From assembly GCA_036946405.1 (NCBI GenBank), contig JAQIJC010000001.1, forward strand, positions 875,001 to 939,000: DNA of 64,000 nt, given 5' to 3'. Source of the DNA: Sphingomonas phyllosphaerae (lineage in GTDB: Bacteria; Pseudomonadota; Alphaproteobacteria; Sphingomonadales; Sphingomonadaceae). The notes beneath the pieces are model-generated. The model was not told the origin of the DNA, made no database searches, and saw only the letters and a list, made by a program, of their open reading frames with translations. This document shows, piece after piece, positions 17,021-25,362 of this stretch (positions within the stretch are counted from its first letter, which is position 1; each line of letters starts with the position of its first letter). Position numbers and translations under genes: made by a program.

Positions 17021-17818
17021 ATGATGCTGAAATCTTTGATGATGATCGCGATGCTGGCCGCGGCGCAGGCGCCCGACAACCCGCATCTGCCCGCACCGGT
17101 CGTCGACACCGTCGCGCCGACCTTGCCCGCGGGGCTGAAGGGCGCGGTGCTGATCGTCTCCAAGACCAACGGCTGGCGCCATTTCGAGCATATCCCGCAT
17201 TCCAACGAGGTGCTGGGCGACATCGCCAAACAACTCGGCCGCAAGAGCTTCGCGACGGAGAATGCCGCGGTCTTCAACGATCGCGATCTCGGCCACTTTT
17301 CGGTCGTCGTGCTCAACAGCGCGAGCGGCAATTTCATGAGTCCCGACCAGCTGGCGGCGTTCGAGCGCTTCGTGGCGCGCGGCGGCGGGGTCGTCGCGCT
17401 CCACGCGGCGGGCGATGACAGCCACAAGGAGCCGTGGTACGACCGCACGATCATCGGCACGACCTTCATCGGCCACCCCAATGGCGACGATCATATCCAG
17501 ACCGCGCAGGTGATCGTCGACCAGCCGCAGCATCCGGTGATGGCGGGCGTGGCGCGGACCTTTCCGCTTGCCGACGAATGGTATTCGTTCTCGAACGATC
17601 CGGCGACGCGCGGCATGACCGTGCTCGCACGCGTCGACGAGAAGAGCTACCGCGTCGGCGGCAAACTGGCGATGGGCGCGACGCACCCGGTCGCATGGGT
17701 CAATCCGCGCGCCAAGGGCCGGGTCTTCTATTCGGCGCTGGGACACGAGCCGGCGGTCTATGATGACGTCAACGTGCGCCGGATGCTGACCAACGCGGTC
17801 CGCTGGGCAGCGCGCTGA
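17021..17818 (+). CDS. ThuA-domain (trehalose-utilisation-like) secreted protein
   Basis: 265 residues. A short leader (MMLKSLMMIAMLAAAQAPD) precedes a ThuA/glutamine-amidotransferase-like fold: AVLIVSKTNGWRHFEHIPHS near 42-62, FSVVVLNSASGNFMSPDQLAAFERFVARGGGVVALHAA near 96-135, GHPNGDDHIQTAQV and the C-terminal VAWVNPRAKGRVFYSALGHEP block. ThuA proteins take part in disaccharide metabolism in rhizobia; many secreted homologues are of unknown activity. GGAGACGG supports ATG 17021 (a second ATG follows directly). A terminator-like hairpin follows at 17841-17877. Confidence 0.85.
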   Translation: MMLKSLMMIAMLAAAQAPDNPHLPAPVVDTVAPTLPAGLKGAVLIVSKTNGWRHFEHIPHSNEVLGDIAKQLGRKSFATENAAVFNDRDLGHFSVVVLNSASGNFMSPDQLAAFERFVARGGGVVALHAAGDDSHKEPWYDRTIIGTTFIGHPNGDDHIQTAQVIVDQPQHPVMAGVARTFPLADEWYSFSNDPATRGMTVLARVDEKSYRVGGKLAMGATHPVAWVNPRAKGRVFYSALGHEPAVYDDVNVRRMLTNAVRWAAR

Positions 17819-17840
17819 GCCATCGAGACGGCAAAAGCGA

Positions 17841-17877
17841 TGCCGAAACGCCACGCCGCCCGGCATGGTGGCATTTT
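17841..17877 (+). terminator. Probable terminator after the ThuA gene
   Basis: TGCC...GCCAC-GCC pairs with GGC-AT-GTGGCA and is followed by TTTTT. The stem has a 2-base bulge. The T-run lies within the 5' part of an open frame upstream of rsh, which argues against translation starting at ATG 17865. Confidence 0.5.
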
Positions 17878-17927
17878 TCTGCACGGGAATGTTGCAATGC
17901 GGCCGTGCCCGGCCCCATCCTCATCCC

Positions 17928-20045
17928 GTGTTGAGACAATATGAACTGATCGACCGGGTCCTCGATTACGACCCCGACGCCAATGAGGCGATGCTCAACC
18001 GCGCCTATGTCTTTTCGGTCAACGCGCACGGGACGCAGAAGCGCGCCAATGGCGACCCCTATTTCAGCCATCCGATCGAGGTGGCGGGCATCCTGACCGA
18101 GCTGCATCTCGACGACGAGACGATCGCCACCGCGATCCTCCACGACACCGTCGAGGATACGGTCGCCACGCCCGAGGAGATCGAGCGGATCTTCGGCGCG
18201 AACATCGCCCGGCTGGTCGACGGCGTGACCAAGCTCAGCAAGATCGAGGCGCAGACCGAGAACGAGCGCGCGGCGGAGAACTTGCGCAAGTTCCTGATGG
18301 CGATGTCGGGCGACATTCGCGTGCTGCTGGTGAAGCTGGCCGACCGGCTCCACAACATGCGCACGCTGCACTTCATCCCCAAGCCGGAGAAGCGCCGCCG
18401 CATCGCCAAGGAGACGATGGACATCTACGCCCCGCTCGCCGAGCGGATCGGCATGTACGAGTTCATGAAGGAGATGCAGACGCTCGCCTTCGCGCAGCTC
18501 GAGCCCGAGGCGTATGAATCGATCACCAAGCGGCTGGAGCAGCTCAAGGAAGGGTCGGGCGGCGACCGGATCGCCAAGATCGGTTCGGGGCTCAAGCTGC
18601 TGCTCGGCCGCGGCGGGGTCGAGGCGCAGGTGTCGGGGCGCGAGAAGCACCCCTATTCGATCTGGCGCAAGATGCAGGAGCGCCACATCAGCTTCGAGCA
18701 GCTGTCGGACATCATGGCGTTCCGCGCGATCGTGCCGACGATCGAGGATTGCTACCGCGCTTTAGGGCTGATCCACCGTCGCTGGCCGGCGGTGCCGGGG
18801 CGGTTCAAGGATTATATCTCGACACCGAAGCGCAACGGCTATCGCTCGCTCCACACCAGCGTGATCCATGCCGAGAACCGCCGGATCGAAATCCAGATCC
18901 GCACCCCCGACATGCATGCCGAGGCCGAGTTCGGGCTCGCGGCGCATTGGGCGTACAAGCAATCGGTCGGCGCGCATCCGGTTCGCCCCGATCAGCAGCA
19001 GGACTGGATCAAGGATCTGGTCGAGATCCTCGACACCGCCGCCACGCCGGAGGAGCTGCTCGAACATACCCGGATCGCGATGTACCAGGATCGCATCTTC
19101 GCCTTCACGCCGAAGGGCGAGCTGATCCAGCTGCCCAAGGGCGCGACGCCGATCGACTTCGCTTATGCGGTGCATACCGACCTCGGCGATCAGGCGGTCG
19201 GCGCGAAGGTCAACGGGCGCGTCGTGCCGCTGTCGACGGTGCTGGAGAATGGCGATCAGGTGCAGGTGCTGCGCTCCAAGGCGCAGGTGCCGCAGCCGGC
19301 GTGGCTGAAGGTCGCGATCACCGCCAAGGCGCTCGCCGCGATCCGCCGCCATTTGCGCAACGAGGAACGCGAACAGACGATCACGCTGGGGCGCAAGCTG
19401 TACGACGACATCGTCCAGCGGCTGCCCGCGACGCTTGCCGACCATGCGATCGACGAAGCGCTCAAGCGGCTGAAGCTCGCCGACGAGGCGGCGTTGATGC
19501 AGGCGATCGCGCGTCGCACGCTGACCGACGGCGAAGTGATGGAGGCGCTGATGCCGGGTTCGGCGGGGGCCGATGTCGCGCACGCGCCGCCGCAATCGAG
19601 CGCGATCTCGATCGAGGGGCTGGCGCCCGGCGTCGCCTATGAACTCGCCGATTGCTGCCACCCGGTGCCCGGCGACCGGATCGTCGGCCTGCGCCGCCCC
19701 GATGCCTCGATCGAGGTTCATGCGATCGACTGCCGCGTGCTCGCCGATCTCGCCGAGCGTAGCGAGGACGAGACCGACTGGATCGACGTGCAATGGGGCC
19801 ACGCCACCGAGGGCGCGACCGCGCGCATTTCCGTCGAGGTGCGGAACCAGCCCGGCGCGCTCGGGATGCTCGCGACGATCATCGGGCAGCACAAGGCCAA
19901 CATCATCAACCTGCGTCTCGACAATCGCGACACGCAATTCCACACCAACGTCATCGACGTCGAGGTGCATGACGCGCATCAGTTGATGCGGCTGCTCTCC
20001 GCACTCCGCGCCGCCGACGCGGTCAACGCGGCGGAGCGAGTTTGA
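17928..20045 (+). CDS. rsh: Bifunctional (p)ppGpp synthetase/hydrolase (RelA/SpoT, Rsh)
   Basis: 705 residues from GTG 17928 (VLRQYELIDRVLDYDPDANE). It makes and degrades (p)ppGpp, the stringent-response messenger. Domains: HD hydrolase (about 20-180) with intact YFSHPIEVA and ILHDTVEDT (HD near 72); synthetase (about 235-350) with RNGYRSLHTSV-type KRNGYRSLHTS and EIQIRTPDMHAEAEFGLAAHWAYK; TGS (about 385-445, FTPKGELIQLPKGATPIDFAYAVHT); and C-terminal ACT (about 625-700). Both catalytic halves look active, as expected for the single Rsh of alphaproteobacteria. ATG 17865 would add 21 residues, but that segment overlaps a terminator-like hairpin and lacks homology. Confidence 0.94.
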   Translation: MLRQYELIDRVLDYDPDANEAMLNRAYVFSVNAHGTQKRANGDPYFSHPIEVAGILTELHLDDETIATAILHDTVEDTVATPEEIERIFGANIARLVDGVTKLSKIEAQTENERAAENLRKFLMAMSGDIRVLLVKLADRLHNMRTLHFIPKPEKRRRIAKETMDIYAPLAERIGMYEFMKEMQTLAFAQLEPEAYESITKRLEQLKEGSGGDRIAKIGSGLKLLLGRGGVEAQVSGREKHPYSIWRKMQERHISFEQLSDIMAFRAIVPTIEDCYRALGLIHRRWPAVPGRFKDYISTPKRNGYRSLHTSVIHAENRRIEIQIRTPDMHAEAEFGLAAHWAYKQSVGAHPVRPDQQQDWIKDLVEILDTAATPEELLEHTRIAMYQDRIFAFTPKGELIQLPKGATPIDFAYAVHTDLGDQAVGAKVNGRVVPLSTVLENGDQVQVLRSKAQVPQPAWLKVAITAKALAAIRRHLRNEEREQTITLGRKLYDDIVQRLPATLADHAIDEALKRLKLADEAALMQAIARRTLTDGEVMEALMPGSAGADVAHAPPQSSAISIEGLAPGVAYELADCCHPVPGDRIVGLRRPDASIEVHAIDCRVLADLAERSEDETDWIDVQWGHATEGATARISVEVRNQPGALGMLATIIGQHKANIINLRLDNRDTQFHTNVIDVEVHDAHQLMRLLSALRAADAVNAAERV

Positions 20046-20066
20046 TCCACGAAGGCGGCGGACGAC

Positions 20067-20423
20067 CTATAGGACGGCCGGCGCGCTGGCGACGATCCCG
20101 CAGCCGGCCGCGGCCTTGGTCACCTCGAGCGGCACCTTAGGGTCCTTCACCTGACCGGCGACGCGGATGAAGTCGCCGACCGTCAATCGCCCCGGCGTCG
20201 TATCGCCCTCGCGGGTCGCACGCGCTGCGCGCCCCAGCTGCTGAAGCTGGCCAATCGAGAGATTCTTCTCCAGTCGGACGCCGACGCATTGCGACTGATC
20301 CGGAGCGAATCCATAGCCTTCCAGCGACGACGCGATCCGCGCGGACGGGTCGACACAGCCAGATTGCGCCAGCGTCAACAACCCGGCGCCCGCGCCGACC
20401 ATCGCCCATACCCTGCCCATCAT
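20067..20423 (-). CDS. Small secreted protein, function unknown
   Basis: 118 residues from the first of two adjacent ATGs (20423), with GGAGACGA just upstream. The N terminus MMGRVWAMVGAGAGLLTLAQ is a signal peptide; SGC at about 21-23 could be a weak lipidation site, though the residue before SG (Gln) is not typical for a lipobox. The mature part has three further Cys and ends AAGCGIVASAPAVL. I recognise no domain. It lies convergent to rsh (21 bp gap) and divergent from the M48 protease. Confidence 0.7.
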   Translation of the reverse strand: MMGRVWAMVGAGAGLLTLAQSGCVDPSARIASSLEGYGFAPDQSQCVGVRLEKNLSIGQLQQLGRAARATREGDTTPGRLTVGDFIRVAGQVKDPKVPLEVTKAAAGCGIVASAPAVL

Positions 20424-20596
20424 TCGTCTCCCATGGTTGGAAGATCGAACCAGCGGCAATCGCCACGGATCCTGATGCAAGATAATAATTTGCGCTGTCT
20501 TTTCGCGCTGTTGGCCGGCGTGGTGGCCAGAACGCCTGGCACCGGTGGAAACCGGCTGCGCCTTCCCGCATTCTGGACGGACGGGAGGATTCATCG

Positions 20597-21586
20597 ATGT
20601 TACGATCCATGCTGCTCGCCGCGGCGCTGGCGACCACCGCGATACCGGTGGCGGCACAGTCGATCTCGGCAAACGACAAGGCGCTCGGCGCGCGCGCAAA
20701 TCCGGAGCTGCTGACGCAATTCGGCGGCAAATATTCCGGTCCGCAAGCTGCCTATGTCGAGCGGGTCGGCAAGCGCGTGGCGGTGCAATCCGGACTGTCG
20801 AACGCACAGGGGGACTTCATCGTCACCTTGCTCGACTCGCCGGTCGAGAACGCCTTCGCGATCCCTGGCGGCTATATCTACGTCACACGGCAATTGCTGG
20901 CGCTGATGAACAGCGAGGCGGAACTGGCGTCGGTGATGGGGCACGAGGTCGGTCATGTCGCCGCGCGTCACTCGGCGTCGCGCAACCAGCGCGCGACGAT
21001 CGGCGGTGTGCTGGCCGCCGTGGTCGGCGCGGCGGCAGGCAACAGCGCGGCCGGGCAGCTGGTCGGCACCGCCGCGCGAAGCGGCGCGCAGCTCTATGTG
21101 CTGAAATACGGCCGCGATCAGGAATATGCCGCCGATGGTCTGGGCGTGAAGTACATCACCGCCGCCGGCTATGATCCCTATGCCGCCGCCGACATGCTCG
21201 CGCAGCTCGACGCGCAGAGCCAGTTGCAGGCGGAGGTCGGCGGCAAGGGTGGGCAACAGGTGCCAAGCTGGGCCTCGACCCACCCCAATAGCGCCGACCG
21301 CGTGCGCCGCGCCGCGGCGCTTGCCAAGGCGACCGGTCGTCCGCTCACCGAACCGCCGCAGGACGTCACCTTCCTGCGCCAGCTCGACGGGCTGGCCTAT
21401 GACGAGAAGGGCTCGGGCAAGCGGATCCGCATCGTCACCGTCAAGCGCGGCGACACGATCGACTCGCTCGCGCGGCAGATGGCCTATGACAATCTCCAGC
21501 GCGACCGCTTTATGACGCTCAACGCGATCGAAGATGACGCACAATTGACGCCGGGGCGTTTGGTAAAGATCGTGACGCGCGGATAA
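20597..21586 (+). CDS. M48-family metalloprotease with C-terminal LysM-like tail
   Basis: 329 residues. Signal peptide MLRSMLLAAALATTAIPVAAQS, then a peptidase M48 domain with the zinc motif HEVGH near 116-120 in SVMGHEVGHVAARHSASR and the third ligand region YGRDQEYAADGLGVKYI near 178. PSWASTHPNSADRV is the conserved segment that follows. The last 55 residues (IRIVTVKRGDTIDSLARQM...LTPGRLVKIV) resemble a LysM or tail domain. BepA/YfgC-like enzymes of this build act in the periplasm in outer-membrane protein quality control; that role is inferred. GGGAGG lies 8-9 bp before the ATG. Confidence 0.9.
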   Translation: MLRSMLLAAALATTAIPVAAQSISANDKALGARANPELLTQFGGKYSGPQAAYVERVGKRVAVQSGLSNAQGDFIVTLLDSPVENAFAIPGGYIYVTRQLLALMNSEAELASVMGHEVGHVAARHSASRNQRATIGGVLAAVVGAAAGNSAAGQLVGTAARSGAQLYVLKYGRDQEYAADGLGVKYITAAGYDPYAAADMLAQLDAQSQLQAEVGGKGGQQVPSWASTHPNSADRVRRAAALAKATGRPLTEPPQDVTFLRQLDGLAYDEKGSGKRIRIVTVKRGDTIDSLARQMAYDNLQRDRFMTLNAIEDDAQLTPGRLVKIVTRG

Positions 21587-21608
21587 GCTTCGGTTAGATG
21601 CGGGGCCC

Positions 21609-22631
21609 ATGCATCGTCCCGCGCTTTCGGTCGTCATTCCCTGCTATAACGAAGAGGCTACGCTGCCGCTGCTTCACGCGCGTGTCTCGGCGGCGGCGCG
21701 TGCGGCGGTGGGTGACGATCACGAGATCGTGCTGGTCAACGACGGCTCGCGGGACAACAGCTGGGCGGCGATGCAGCGGCTGTCGACGGAGGACCCGCGT
21801 GTCGTGGCGATCAACCTGTCGCGCAACCACGGTCACCAACTCGCGCTGACCGCCGGGCTCGACCTGTGCGCGGGCGAGCAGATCCTCATCATCGACGCCG
21901 ATCTGCAGGATCCGCCCGAGCTGTTGTCCGACATGCGGCTGATGATGGCGCGTGAGCAGGCCGATGTCGTCTATGCGGTGCGCCGCAAGCGCGAGGGCGA
22001 GACGCTGTTCAAGAAGGCCACGGCGGCCGCCTTCTATCGCGTGCTCGACCGCGTCACCGACACCGCGATCCCGCTCGACACCGGCGACTTCCGGCTGATG
22101 ACGCGCCGCGCGCTCGACGCCTTCCTCGCGCTCCCCGAACAGGCGCGCTTCATCCGCGGGATGGTGGCGTGGGTCGGGTTCCGGCAGGTGCCGTTCCCCT
22201 ACGACCGTGCCGAGCGCCATGCGGGGGAGACGAACTATCCGCTCGGCAAGATGGTGCGGTTGGCGCTCGACGCGGTGACTGGCTTCTCGACCGCGCCGCT
22301 GCGTTGGGCGAGCCATCTGTCGGTGGTGCTGGCGGCGTGCTCGATGCTGCTGCTGGTCTATATCGGCTGGGGCTATTTCGTCGGCGACCATGTGCAGGGC
22401 TGGACCTCGACGATGCTGGTCGTCGTCGTGCTGTCGTCGATCCAGATGTTCGTGCTGGGCATGATCGGCGAGTATCTCGGCCGGCTGTATATCGAGGCGA
22501 AGCGCCGCCCGCTGTACCTGATCGCCGATGTCGCCGGCACGGCGCGCGGGCGTGCGACGCTGGGCTTCCAGGCGGAGCGCACCCGCATCCCCAACGCGCA
22601 GGTCGCGGGCGAGGTCCTCGGGCAGGATTGA
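21609..22631 (+). CDS. Family 2 glycosyltransferase, DPM1/GtrB-like, membrane-anchored
   Basis: 340 residues. The N-terminal GT-A domain shows SVVIPCYNEEATLP (7-20), EIVLVNDGSRDNSW (39-52), the DxD-like IIDADLQDPPEL near 95-106 and the GDFRLMTRRALD acceptor region near 158. Two C-terminal membrane helices follow (about 238-262 and 272-296, VVVVLSSIQMFVLGMIGEYLGRLYIE). This build is typical of enzymes that load a sugar onto undecaprenyl phosphate (GtrB, ArnC, DPM1). The sugar is not evident. It lies 22 bp after the M48 gene on the same strand, probably in one transcript. Confidence 0.9.
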   Translation: MHRPALSVVIPCYNEEATLPLLHARVSAAARAAVGDDHEIVLVNDGSRDNSWAAMQRLSTEDPRVVAINLSRNHGHQLALTAGLDLCAGEQILIIDADLQDPPELLSDMRLMMAREQADVVYAVRRKREGETLFKKATAAAFYRVLDRVTDTAIPLDTGDFRLMTRRALDAFLALPEQARFIRGMVAWVGFRQVPFPYDRAERHAGETNYPLGKMVRLALDAVTGFSTAPLRWASHLSVVLAACSMLLLVYIGWGYFVGDHVQGWTSTMLVVVVLSSIQMFVLGMIGEYLGRLYIEAKRRPLYLIADVAGTARGRATLGFQAERTRIPNAQVAGEVLGQD

Positions 22632-22663
22632 ACGGACGTGAGGGCGGCTGCCCGTCCCATTCC

Positions 22664-22758
22664 CGTCATTCCCGCGCACGCGGGAATCCAGACGCGCAGG
22701 TCCGTCGATAGAGGCGAGACGTCAGAGGTTCTGGATCCCCGCCTCCGCGGGGATGACG
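22664..22758. repeat. Repeat family A, copy 4
   Basis: CGTCATTCCCGCGCACGCGG to CCTCCGCGGGGATGACG, same orientation as copies 1-3, between the convergent glycosyltransferase and lysC genes. Confidence 0.85.
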
Positions 22759-22778
22759 AGAGCGGCGACGACAAGTAA

Positions 22779-22808
22779 GGCGATCCCGCTCTAATCCGCG
22801 GGATCGCC
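22779..22808 (-). terminator. Probable terminator of lysC
   Basis: Read on the minus strand, GGCGATCCCG and CGGGATCGCC form a 10-bp stem around a 10-base loop, directly after the lysC stop, followed by TTACTTGT. The stem is strong, the T-run weak. Confidence 0.5.
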
Positions 22809-22810
22809 GC

Positions 22811-24097
22811 TCACGCCGCTTCGTCGGCGTCCAGCCCGTACGCCGTATGCAGCACGCGCACCGCCAGTTCGGTCTCATCCTCGTGGATCAGCACCGAAAC
22901 CTTGATCTCGCTGGTGGAGATCGCCTGGATGTTGATCCCGCGCGCGCCCAGCGTCGTGAACATCGTGCTCGCCACGCCGGCATGGCTGCGCATCCCGACG
23001 CCGACGACGCTGATCTTCGCGACGCGCACGTCGTGGATCAGCTCGCCGAAGCCGATCGTCTCGCGCGCCTGATTGAGCGCCTCGATCGAGCGCGGCAGGT
23101 CGGCGGATGGCACGGTGAAGGTCACGTCGGTCGCGCTGCTGCTCCCGCTGCTACGGTGCGCGATGTTCTGGATGATCATGTCGACGTTGATGTTCGCCGC
23201 CGCCAGCGGCTCGAAGATGCTCGCGACCGAGCCGGGCTTGTCGGGCACGCTGGTCAGCGTGATCTTCGCCTCGTTCTTGTCGTGAGCGATGCCGGTGATG
23301 AGTTGTCGTTCCACGTCGCCATTCTCCTGGGAGGCTGCCTCCTCTTCGCCCACGATCATCGTACCGGGCAATGTATCCGCCATCGGAGCGTCCTCGCCGG
23401 TGAACGACGACAGCACCTGAACGCGGACCTTCTCCTTCATCGCCAGCCCGACCGAGCGGGTCTGGAGTACCTTGGCGCCGACGCTGGCGAGTTCCAGCAT
23501 CTCCTCATAGGTCACCTTGGCGAGCTTGCGCGCGCGCGGCACGATCCGCGGATCGGTGGTATAGACGCCGTCGACGTCGGTGTAGATGTCGCAGCGATCC
23601 GCCTTCATCGCCGCCGCCATCGCCACCGCCGACGTGTCCGAGCCGCCGCGGCCCAGCGTCGTGATTCGTCCCTCGGCCGACACGCCCTGAAAACCGGGGA
23701 TCACCGCCACTTCGCCCGCCGCAAGGCTGGCGTCGAGCGCGACGGTATCGATCGTCCCGATCCGCGCCTTGGCGAAGGCGTCGTCGGTGCTGATCGGCAA
23801 TTGCCACCCCAGCCACGAGCGCGCCGGCACGCCGATCGCCTGCAAGGCGATCGCGAGCAGCCCGCTGGTGATCTGCTCGCCCGCGGCGACCACGACGTCA
23901 TATTCGCGCGGGTCGTAGAGCGGCGAGGCTTCGCGGCAGAACCCGACCAGCCGGTCGGTTTCGCCCGCCATCGCCGATACGACGACCGCCACCTGGTTCC
24001 CGGCGGCCGCCTCGCGTTTCACCCGCGCGGCGACCGAGCGGATGCGCTCGATCCCCGCCATCGAGGTGCCGCCGAATTTCATGACGATGCGCGCCAC
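22811..24097 (-). CDS. lysC: Aspartate kinase
   Basis: 428 residues from GTG 24097 (VARIVMKFGGTSMAGIERIR). It phosphorylates aspartate, the entry to lysine, threonine, methionine and diaminopimelate. Kinase domain with MKFGGTSMA (6-14), VVVSAMAGETDRL near 41, the TTLGRGGSDTSAVAMAAAM loop near 168 and YTDVDGVYTTDPR near 193. Two ACT domains (about 268-428) with ITLTSVPDKPGSVASIFEPL and ISVVGVGMRSHAGVASTMF make it the lysine/threonine-regulated type; between kinase and ACT there is a Glu-rich linker (EEEAASQENGDVE). It is divergent from ubiG with a 52-bp gap that must hold both promoters. Confidence 0.96.
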   Translation of the reverse strand: MARIVMKFGGTSMAGIERIRSVAARVKREAAAGNQVAVVVSAMAGETDRLVGFCREASPLYDPREYDVVVAAGEQITSGLLAIALQAIGVPARSWLGWQLPISTDDAFAKARIGTIDTVALDASLAAGEVAVIPGFQGVSAEGRITTLGRGGSDTSAVAMAAAMKADRCDIYTDVDGVYTTDPRIVPRARKLAKVTYEEMLELASVGAKVLQTRSVGLAMKEKVRVQVLSSFTGEDAPMADTLPGTMIVGEEEAASQENGDVERQLITGIAHDKNEAKITLTSVPDKPGSVASIFEPLAAANINVDMIIQNIAHRSSGSSSATDVTFTVPSADLPRSIEALNQARETIGFGELIHDVRVAKISVVGVGMRSHAGVASTMFTTLGARGINIQAISTSEIKVSVLIHEDETELAVRVLHTAYGLDADEAA

Positions 24098-24149
24098 TGC
24101 CGTATCCAAACGCCTTGGGATGAGAGGGGCGTCCTGATAGGAAGCGGGC

Positions 24150-24914
24150 ATGACCGACGCAAGCGTAACAACCGCAACCATCCCCGCCGCTCCGCACGCC
24201 TCGGTGGTGGATCGCGAGGCGGCGCATTTCGGCAAGCTGGCCGCCGAATGGTGGGACCCGAAGGGTTCGTCGGCGATGCTGCACCGATTGAACCCGGTGC
24301 GGCTGCGCTATCTGCGCGGCGCGATCGACCGGCACTGGGATCTCGACGACCGCACCTTCGCGCCGCTCGCGGGCAAGACCGCGCTCGACATGGGGTGCGG
24401 GGCGGGGCTGCTCGCCGAGCCGCTGGCGCGGATGGGCGGCACGGTGACCGCGGTCGATGCGGCGGCGGAGAGCATCGCCGTCGCGCGCGAACACGCGGTG
24501 CGGCGGGGCCTGACGATCGACTATCGCGCGGGCGGGGTCGAGGCGGTGGCGGGCGACACGTTCGATCTGGTCTGCTCGCTCGAGGTCGTCGAGCATGTCG
24601 CCGACCCGCGCGCCTTCGTCGCCGGACTGGCGGCGGCGGTCGCGCCGGGCGGGCTGCTGGTGATGAGCACGCCCAACCGCACCTGGTGGTCGCGCCTCGC
24701 GCTGGTCGAGGCTGCCGAGCGGCTCGGCCAGATTCCACGCGGGACGCACGACTGGGACAGGTTCCTGACCCCGGACGAACTCTCGGCGATGATCGCCGAC
24801 GCCGATTTCGAGGTTATCGATGTTACCGGACTGTCGGTCGGAACGAACGGATTCACGCTGGGCGGCTCGACGGCACTGGATTATTTCGTGACCGCGGTGC
24901 GAGCCCGACCCTGA
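24150..24914 (+). CDS. ubiG: Ubiquinone biosynthesis O-methyltransferase
   Basis: 254 residues. It performs both SAM-dependent O-methylations of the ubiquinone ring. The family start is clear: VDREAAHFGKLAAEWWDPKGSSAMLHRLNPVRLRYL (about 20-55), then SAM motif I LDMGCGAGLLAEPLARMG near 80-97, VTAVDAAAESI, the SLEVVEHVADPRAF post-I region near 148 and STPNRTWWSRLALVEAAE near 175. An additional 20-residue Thr/Ala-rich N terminus is typical of sphingomonads. It is divergent from lysC. Confidence 0.95.
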   Translation: MTDASVTTATIPAAPHASVVDREAAHFGKLAAEWWDPKGSSAMLHRLNPVRLRYLRGAIDRHWDLDDRTFAPLAGKTALDMGCGAGLLAEPLARMGGTVTAVDAAAESIAVAREHAVRRGLTIDYRAGGVEAVAGDTFDLVCSLEVVEHVADPRAFVAGLAAAVAPGGLLVMSTPNRTWWSRLALVEAAERLGQIPRGTHDWDRFLTPDELSAMIADADFEVIDVTGLSVGTNGFTLGGSTALDYFVTAVRARP

Positions 24915-24915
24915 C

Positions 24916-25009
24916 CGTCATTCCCGCGAAGGCGGATACCCAGACGCGCAGGTCTTCGCGACAGCCGAAACGTCAGAGGTTCTGGATCCCCGCTGGCGCG
25001 GGGATGACG
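24916..25009. repeat. Repeat family A, copy 5
   Basis: CGTCATTCCCGCGAAGGCGG to CGCTGGCGCGGGGATGACG; the left arm has a GATACC variation. It fills the gap between the convergent ubiG and the small secreted-protein gene. Confidence 0.85.
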
Positions 25010-25016
25010 ACCGCTG

Positions 25017-25247
25017 TTACCCGTTCGCCTTCGCTGAACCCCGCTCGACCATCTGCGTGCCGTTCCGCTGGCACGCCGCGCTGACGACCGGAAAATCGAG
25101 GTCGTTATTCCTCGCGAGCACGTCGGGCATCGCGGCCTGACATTGCTGCACGGTCGCATAATGCGCCGGCTCGATGCGGGCGGTGGCACAGGTGGTGGCG
25201 GCGTCGCCGCACCCCATAATCGCCATGACGAAGAAAGCTGCTTCCAT
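25017..25247 (-). CDS. Small cysteine-containing protein, probably exported
   Basis: 76 residues from ATG 25247, with GGGAGGACGAG before it. Sequence MEAAFFVMAIMGCGDAATTC... has a short hydrophobic start and four Cys (about 12, 20, 39 and 63) and a VQQCQAAMPDVLARN segment resembling small periplasmic proteins of sphingomonads. No known domain. An EcfG-type promoter (GGAAC-N16-CGTT) lies 23-47 bp upstream, suggesting induction under general stress. It is divergent from the Atm1-type transporter. Confidence 0.7.
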   Translation of the reverse strand: MEAAFFVMAIMGCGDAATTCATARIEPAHYATVQQCQAAMPDVLARNNDLDFPVVSAACQRNGTQMVERGSAKANG

Positions 25248-25269
25248 CTCGTCCTCCCTTCGCCGATAA

Positions 25270-25294
25270 AACGATCGCGCCACCGGCGTGTTCC
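25270..25294 (-). promoter_or_regulatory. EcfG-type (general stress response) promoter
   Basis: On the minus strand GGAAC (25294-25290), 16 bases, CGTT (25273-25270), an exact match to the EcfG consensus. CGTT is 23 bp before the ATG of the 76-residue protein. Confidence 0.65.
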
Positions 25295-25362
25295 GATCGG
25301 CGGCCGGTCCCGCCGCGGGACGGTTGACGCGCGTCCCCCCGCGCACGACATCCCCGTCACCC

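Noticed and set aside
17865..17927. ATG 17865 as the start of Rsh
   Set aside because: The added 21 residues have no family similarity and overlap a hairpin with a T-run; GTG 17928 gives the usual N terminus.
22847..25084. 745-codon open frame on the + strand spanning lysC and ubiG
   Set aside because: It overlaps two well-supported genes in wrong frames and has no recognisable domain.
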